7,945 bases of DNA from Egerieenecus merdigallinarum (GTDB lineage Bacteria > Bacillota > Clostridia > Christensenellales > Aristaeellaceae), in NCBI GenBank assembly GCA_018711985.1, contig DVHS01000102.1, positions 1 to 7,945 on the forward strand, given 5' to 3'. Each line of letters starts with the position of its first letter. Position 1 is the first letter of the stretch. The notes below the pieces were generated by a model. It worked only from the letters and a program-made list of their open reading frames with translations, had not been told where the DNA came from and did no database searches. The translations under genes and the position numbers were made by a program. Below are positions 6,063 through 7,945 of the stretch, in pieces.

Positions 6063-6735
6063 AACTGAACATGTATCCCACCGCGCGGATGGTGTGGATG
6101 GTTTTAATCCGGAAGGGCTCGTCGATCTTCTGGCGCAGGTAACGAATGTAAACATCCACAATGTTGGTGTCACCCGCATAGTCATAGCCCCATACGTCGC
6201 ACAGCAGAGTATCCCGGGTAACGGCGGTATCCCGGTGCTCCATCAGGTAGCGGAGCAGGTCAAACTCCTTTTTGGTTAAGGCAATGGGCTTACCGTCATA
6301 GCTGACACTGTAGCTGGCAGGTTCCACCCGCAGCTTGCCTGCGGTGAGCACAGGCAAGGCGGTACTGCGGCCTGCCCGATGCTTTTTCAGCCCCACCCGG
6401 ATTCGTGCCAGCAGCTCCTCAATGGCGAAAGGTTTGGTCATGTAATCATCCGCGCCCATGTCCAGGCCCATGACCTTGTCGCTTACGTCATCCTTGGCGG
6501 TGAGCATAATAATGGGCAGGTCGCTGTCATGGCGCAAACGTCGGCATACCTCAATGCCACTGAGCCCTGGAAGCATCAGGTCCAGAATCATCAGGTCCGG
6601 TTCCCAGCTCAGGGCCAGGGAGAGCCCGGTGCGCCCGTCTCCCGCGGTTTGTACTTCATAGCCCTCGTGTTGCAGTTCCAGCTCCAGAAAACGGGCAATC
6701 TTCTTTTCATCCTCCACGATGAGTATACGGGCCAT
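6049..6735 (-). CDS. OmpR/PhoB-family response regulator
   Basis: This 228-residue DNA-binding response regulator has a receiver domain at about 1-118 with acidic residues Glu8, Asp9 and Glu10, phosphoacceptor Asp52 in LDLMLP, Thr79 and Lys101. The C-terminal winged helix of about 129-224 contains LTKKEFDLLRYL, VWGYDY and DVYIRYLRQKI. The sequence runs very close, by recall, to ArlR of staphylococci (ARFLELEL, GADDY.KPF.IEELLARI), but orthology is not proven, so no symbol is given. The start ATG at 6735 follows GGGGAGG (complement of 6745-6751) at 9 nt. It is the first gene of a two-gene operon with the kinase. No transporter or other obvious target gene is adjacent on this strand, so the regulon cannot be guessed from context. 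Confidence 0.95.
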   Translation of the reverse strand: MARILIVEDEKKIARFLELELQHEGYEVQTAGDGRTGLSLALSWEPDLMILDLMLPGLSGIEVCRRLRHDSDLPIIMLTAKDDVSDKVMGLDMGADDYMTKPFAIEELLARIRVGLKKHRAGRSTALPVLTAGKLRVEPASYSVSYDGKPIALTKKEFDLLRYLMEHRDTAVTRDTLLCDVWGYDYAGDTNIVDVYIRYLRQKIDEPFRIKTIHTIRAVGYMFSYEEK

Positions 6736-6766
6736 CGTAAAAAACCTCCCCTGTTGTCATGGATAG

Positions 6767-6775
6767 ATTATATCA
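6767..6775 (-). promoter_or_regulatory. Extended -10 promoter of the two-component operon
   Basis: Read on the minus strand, TGATATAAT is a perfect TATAAT -10 (6767-6772) with the TGn extension. The best -35 candidate is poor (TTCCGT at an 18-bp spacing), which is tolerable for an extended -10 promoter or could mean that an activator is needed. Transcription would start about 25 nt upstream of the response regulator start codon. Confidence 0.65.
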
Positions 6776-6810
6776 CAGCTTACCGCCGGCACGGAATCCT
6801 TTGCAGTCAG

Positions 6811-6870
6811 GAAAACAGCTCAAGCGGCCGGCCAGGTCCGGAAAACGGACCCTGAGCCGGCCGCTGTTTC
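6811..6870 (-). terminator. Very GC-rich hairpin terminator of the UBA/DUF4342 gene
   Basis: AGCGGCCGGC (6823-6832) pairs with GCCGGCCGCT (6856-6865). CAGGTCCG (6833-6840) pairs with CGGACC and TG (6846-6851, 6853-6854), with one bulged base, around a GAAAA loop. On the minus strand the hairpin is followed by TTGAGCTGTTTTCC, a modest U-rich tail, 18-77 nt beyond the stop codon at 6888. Flanking GAAACAG and CTGTTTTC can add further pairs. Confidence 0.72.
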
Positions 6871-6887
6871 ATGGCGAAAGCAGAGCG

Positions 6888-7595
6888 TTATTCAATGGTT
6901 GCGTTACCGTAGCCATCCTGATCCTGAGAGTATTCCACTTTGCCATCCTGACTTTCCACCTGTACGGGAACCTGCAATACCGGTGCGCGTCCAGTATAGT
7001 CCACCGGGGCGGAGGTAGCGGCCGGGTTGGATTGATAAAAGCTGCGCTTCTGCTGGTTGGGCTGAGGCGCTTCCGGGGCAGGGGCATCGGGCTTTTGCGC
7101 TTTATCGTCGGAATTGATGGCTTCGGAAAATCCACGGGCAATATCCCCCACGGAGGATTTCACGTTCTGGGCGGCGTTCTTTACCATACGCTCAAGGTTT
7201 TCTGCGGCAAAGTCCGCATCCCGCTTGACAAACGTGATATGATAGCCCAATATCAGGCACAGAATAATGCCTAAAATGACCAGATGAGGACTAATAATCA
7301 GCGCTACGACGCTGAAGAGCAGCGACAGGTTAGCGATGGTGATGTTGCCTTTCTTAATTTTCAGCCGGCACTGGTACAACCGCGTCATGAGATTGGAAAA
7401 GCCGGTTTTGCGAGCCTGGCTTTTCTCCGAAGCACGCTGGGCGCCTTCCGGCTTGATGCGTCCGTTACGCTCCAGGTCCACCAGGGCGCGGGCTACATTG
7501 CCGTTATGGTAGTCCAGCAATGCGACGGCTTCCTGATAGCTGATGCCGCTTTTGCGGCGGATCAATTCGATGTCCTCAATGGTGTATCGTTCCAT
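6888..7595 (-). CDS. UBA-like plus DUF4342-like membrane protein
   Basis: This 235-residue protein of unknown function has three visible parts. Residues 1-45 (MERYTIEDIELIRRKSGISY, then QEAVALLDYHNGNVARALVDL) form a UBA/TS-N-like three-helix domain of the type seen in EF-Ts and NAC-alpha. Residues 78-122 (RLKIKKGNITIANLSLLFSV onward) resemble DUF4342: a basic strand, then two membrane helices at about 90-120. The rest is a short amphipathic region (about 128-160) and a Pro/Gln-rich, probably disordered tail ending in acidic GKVEYSQDQDGYGNATIE. No enzyme motif is visible. The start ATG at 7595 is set by AAAGGAG (complement of 7607-7613) and gives the UBA-like start. The frame is open upstream to 7820, but that stretch overlaps promoters. 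The gene appears monocistronic, with its own promoter and terminator. Confidence 0.82.
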   Translation of the reverse strand: MERYTIEDIELIRRKSGISYQEAVALLDYHNGNVARALVDLERNGRIKPEGAQRASEKSQARKTGFSNLMTRLYQCRLKIKKGNITIANLSLLFSVVALIISPHLVILGIILCLILGYHITFVKRDADFAAENLERMVKNAAQNVKSSVGDIARGFSEAINSDDKAQKPDAPAPEAPQPNQQKRSFYQSNPAATSAPVDYTGRAPVLQVPVQVESQDGKVEYSQDQDGYGNATIE

Positions 7596-7643
7596 AAAGA
7601 TTGACGCTCCTTTCACCGTGCGGTATTTCCTTTGGACGGGATA

Positions 7644-7672
7644 AGCATAACACGTTTTTGAGCTTCTGTCTT
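7644..7672 (-). promoter_or_regulatory. Likely promoter of the UBA/DUF4342 gene
   Basis: On the minus strand, AAGACA (complement of 7667-7672) and TATGCT (complement of 7644-7649) are separated by 17 bp, each matching consensus at four of six positions. It lies about 50 bp upstream of the start codon and about 55 bp from the divergent promoter at 7727-7754. Confidence 0.45.
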
Positions 7673-7726
7673 GAGAAAAGGCGAAAAGAAGGATGAGAAT
7701 TTTCTGAGAATACCCTTGCGGAAATC

Positions 7727-7754
7727 TTGACAAGACCTTGGGAAGTGCTACAAT
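7727..7754 (+). promoter_or_regulatory. Strong promoter of the PII-like gene
   Basis: A perfect TTGACA at 7727-7732 and TACAAT at 7749-7754 are separated by 16 bp, with TGC before the -10 forming a TGn extension. The start point near 7761 leaves a leader of about 86 nt. The 251-bp gap between the two divergent genes holds this promoter, the facing promoter and the leader. Confidence 0.82.
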
Positions 7755-7771
7755 GAAGAACGACCCGGGAG

Positions 7772-7820
7772 GTGCGTGCGCCGTTCCGGCCTTTTTCCTG
7801 CCGTGAGCAACGGCATGCAC
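7772..7820 (+). promoter_or_regulatory. Foldable 5' leader of the PII-like gene
   Basis: Nested pairs are visible: GTGC (7772-7775) with GCAC (7817-7820), GCCGTT (7780-7785) with AACGGC (7809-7814), and CGGC (7787-7790) with GCCG (7800-7803). The last encloses a pyrimidine-rich loop CTTTTTCCT. The RBS AAAGGAG at 7831-7837 lies outside the fold. It could be a regulatory leader, but no known riboswitch class is recognised. Confidence 0.35.
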
Positions 7821-7846
7821 TGGGAAAACGAAAGGAGATTGTAACC

Positions 7847-7945
7847 ATGCAAATGTTCATCCTGGTTCTCAACCGGGAGGAGTGTCTGGAGCCTATTCTG
7901 GAGGCCATGCTGAAAAAGGGTCTCAGCGGCGCCACCGTGTTGGAA
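7847..7945 (+). CDS. PII-like regulatory protein, 5' part only
   Basis: The gene starts at ATG 7847 after AAAGGAG (7831-7837) and is cut by the right edge after 33 codons. The visible residues, MQMFILVLNREECLEPILEA then MLKKGLSGATVLE, show a ferredoxin-like first strand, a helix, and the GLSGATVL second strand. This pattern is typical of PII-like (GlnB-superfamily) small trimeric proteins, and specifically the clostridial MKxFILVLNKxE type annotated only as nitrogen-regulatory-PII-like. The T-loop and ligand residues lie beyond the window, so neither nucleotide binding nor a nitrogen role can be judged. The gene has its own strong promoter and structured leader and is divergent from the UBA/DUF4342 gene. 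Confidence 0.6.
   Translation, partial: MQMFILVLNREECLEPILEAMLKKGLSGATVLE

Noticed and set aside
7596..7820. N-terminal extension of the UBA/DUF4342 protein up to 7820
   Set aside because: It would cross both divergent promoters, and a good ribosome binding site precedes the ATG at 7595.

Overview
The window looks like chromosomal DNA of a fairly GC-rich Firmicute, most likely of the class Clostridia. The evidence is an L27 with the N-terminal extension that is removed by the Prp protease, the rplU-prp-rpmA gene order, strong AGGAGG-type ribosome binding sites, TTG starts, sigma-A-like promoters and a DUF554 membrane protein. A finer placement cannot be supported by eye. All complete genes look intact. 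I see no mobile element, CRISPR array, tRNA or rRNA.

Left part, all on the plus strand. Bases 1-212 hold no gene that I can defend. They carry a possible terminator of an off-window gene, a 23-bp tandem duplication and a good promoter for rpsT (ribosomal protein S20). A strong terminator follows rpsT. Directly behind it comes a two-gene unit: a YaeR-type glyoxalase-fold metalloprotein and a phosphohexomutase of the PgcA/phosphoglucomutase type. Next is a near-consensus promoter with a foldable leader of about 80 nt, likely the L21-type autoregulatory leader. It drives rplU (L21), prp (the cysteine protease that matures L27) and rpmA (L27), whose reading frames touch or overlap. A terminator follows rpmA, and a DUF554 membrane protein with a TTG start sits immediately behind it. 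The obg/cgtA GTPase gene that often follows rpmA is not here.

Right part, mostly on the minus strand. An OmpR-family response regulator and its sensor kinase overlap by 14 nt and are read from an extended -10 promoter. They converge on the DUF554 gene. Upstream of them, also on the minus strand, is a small membrane protein with a UBA-like N-terminal domain and a DUF4342-like membrane core. A very GC-rich hairpin terminates it. Its promoter faces a divergent plus-strand promoter with a structured leader. That promoter drives a gene cut by the right edge whose first 33 residues resemble PII-like regulators.

The window is mostly housekeeping (translation and sugar phosphate metabolism) plus an orphan two-component system. 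I did not find a convincing undescribed system. The most interesting points are the UBA/DUF4342 protein, the structured leaders of rplU and the PII-like gene, the tandem repeat before rpsT, and the two genes placed tightly behind ribosomal-protein terminators.
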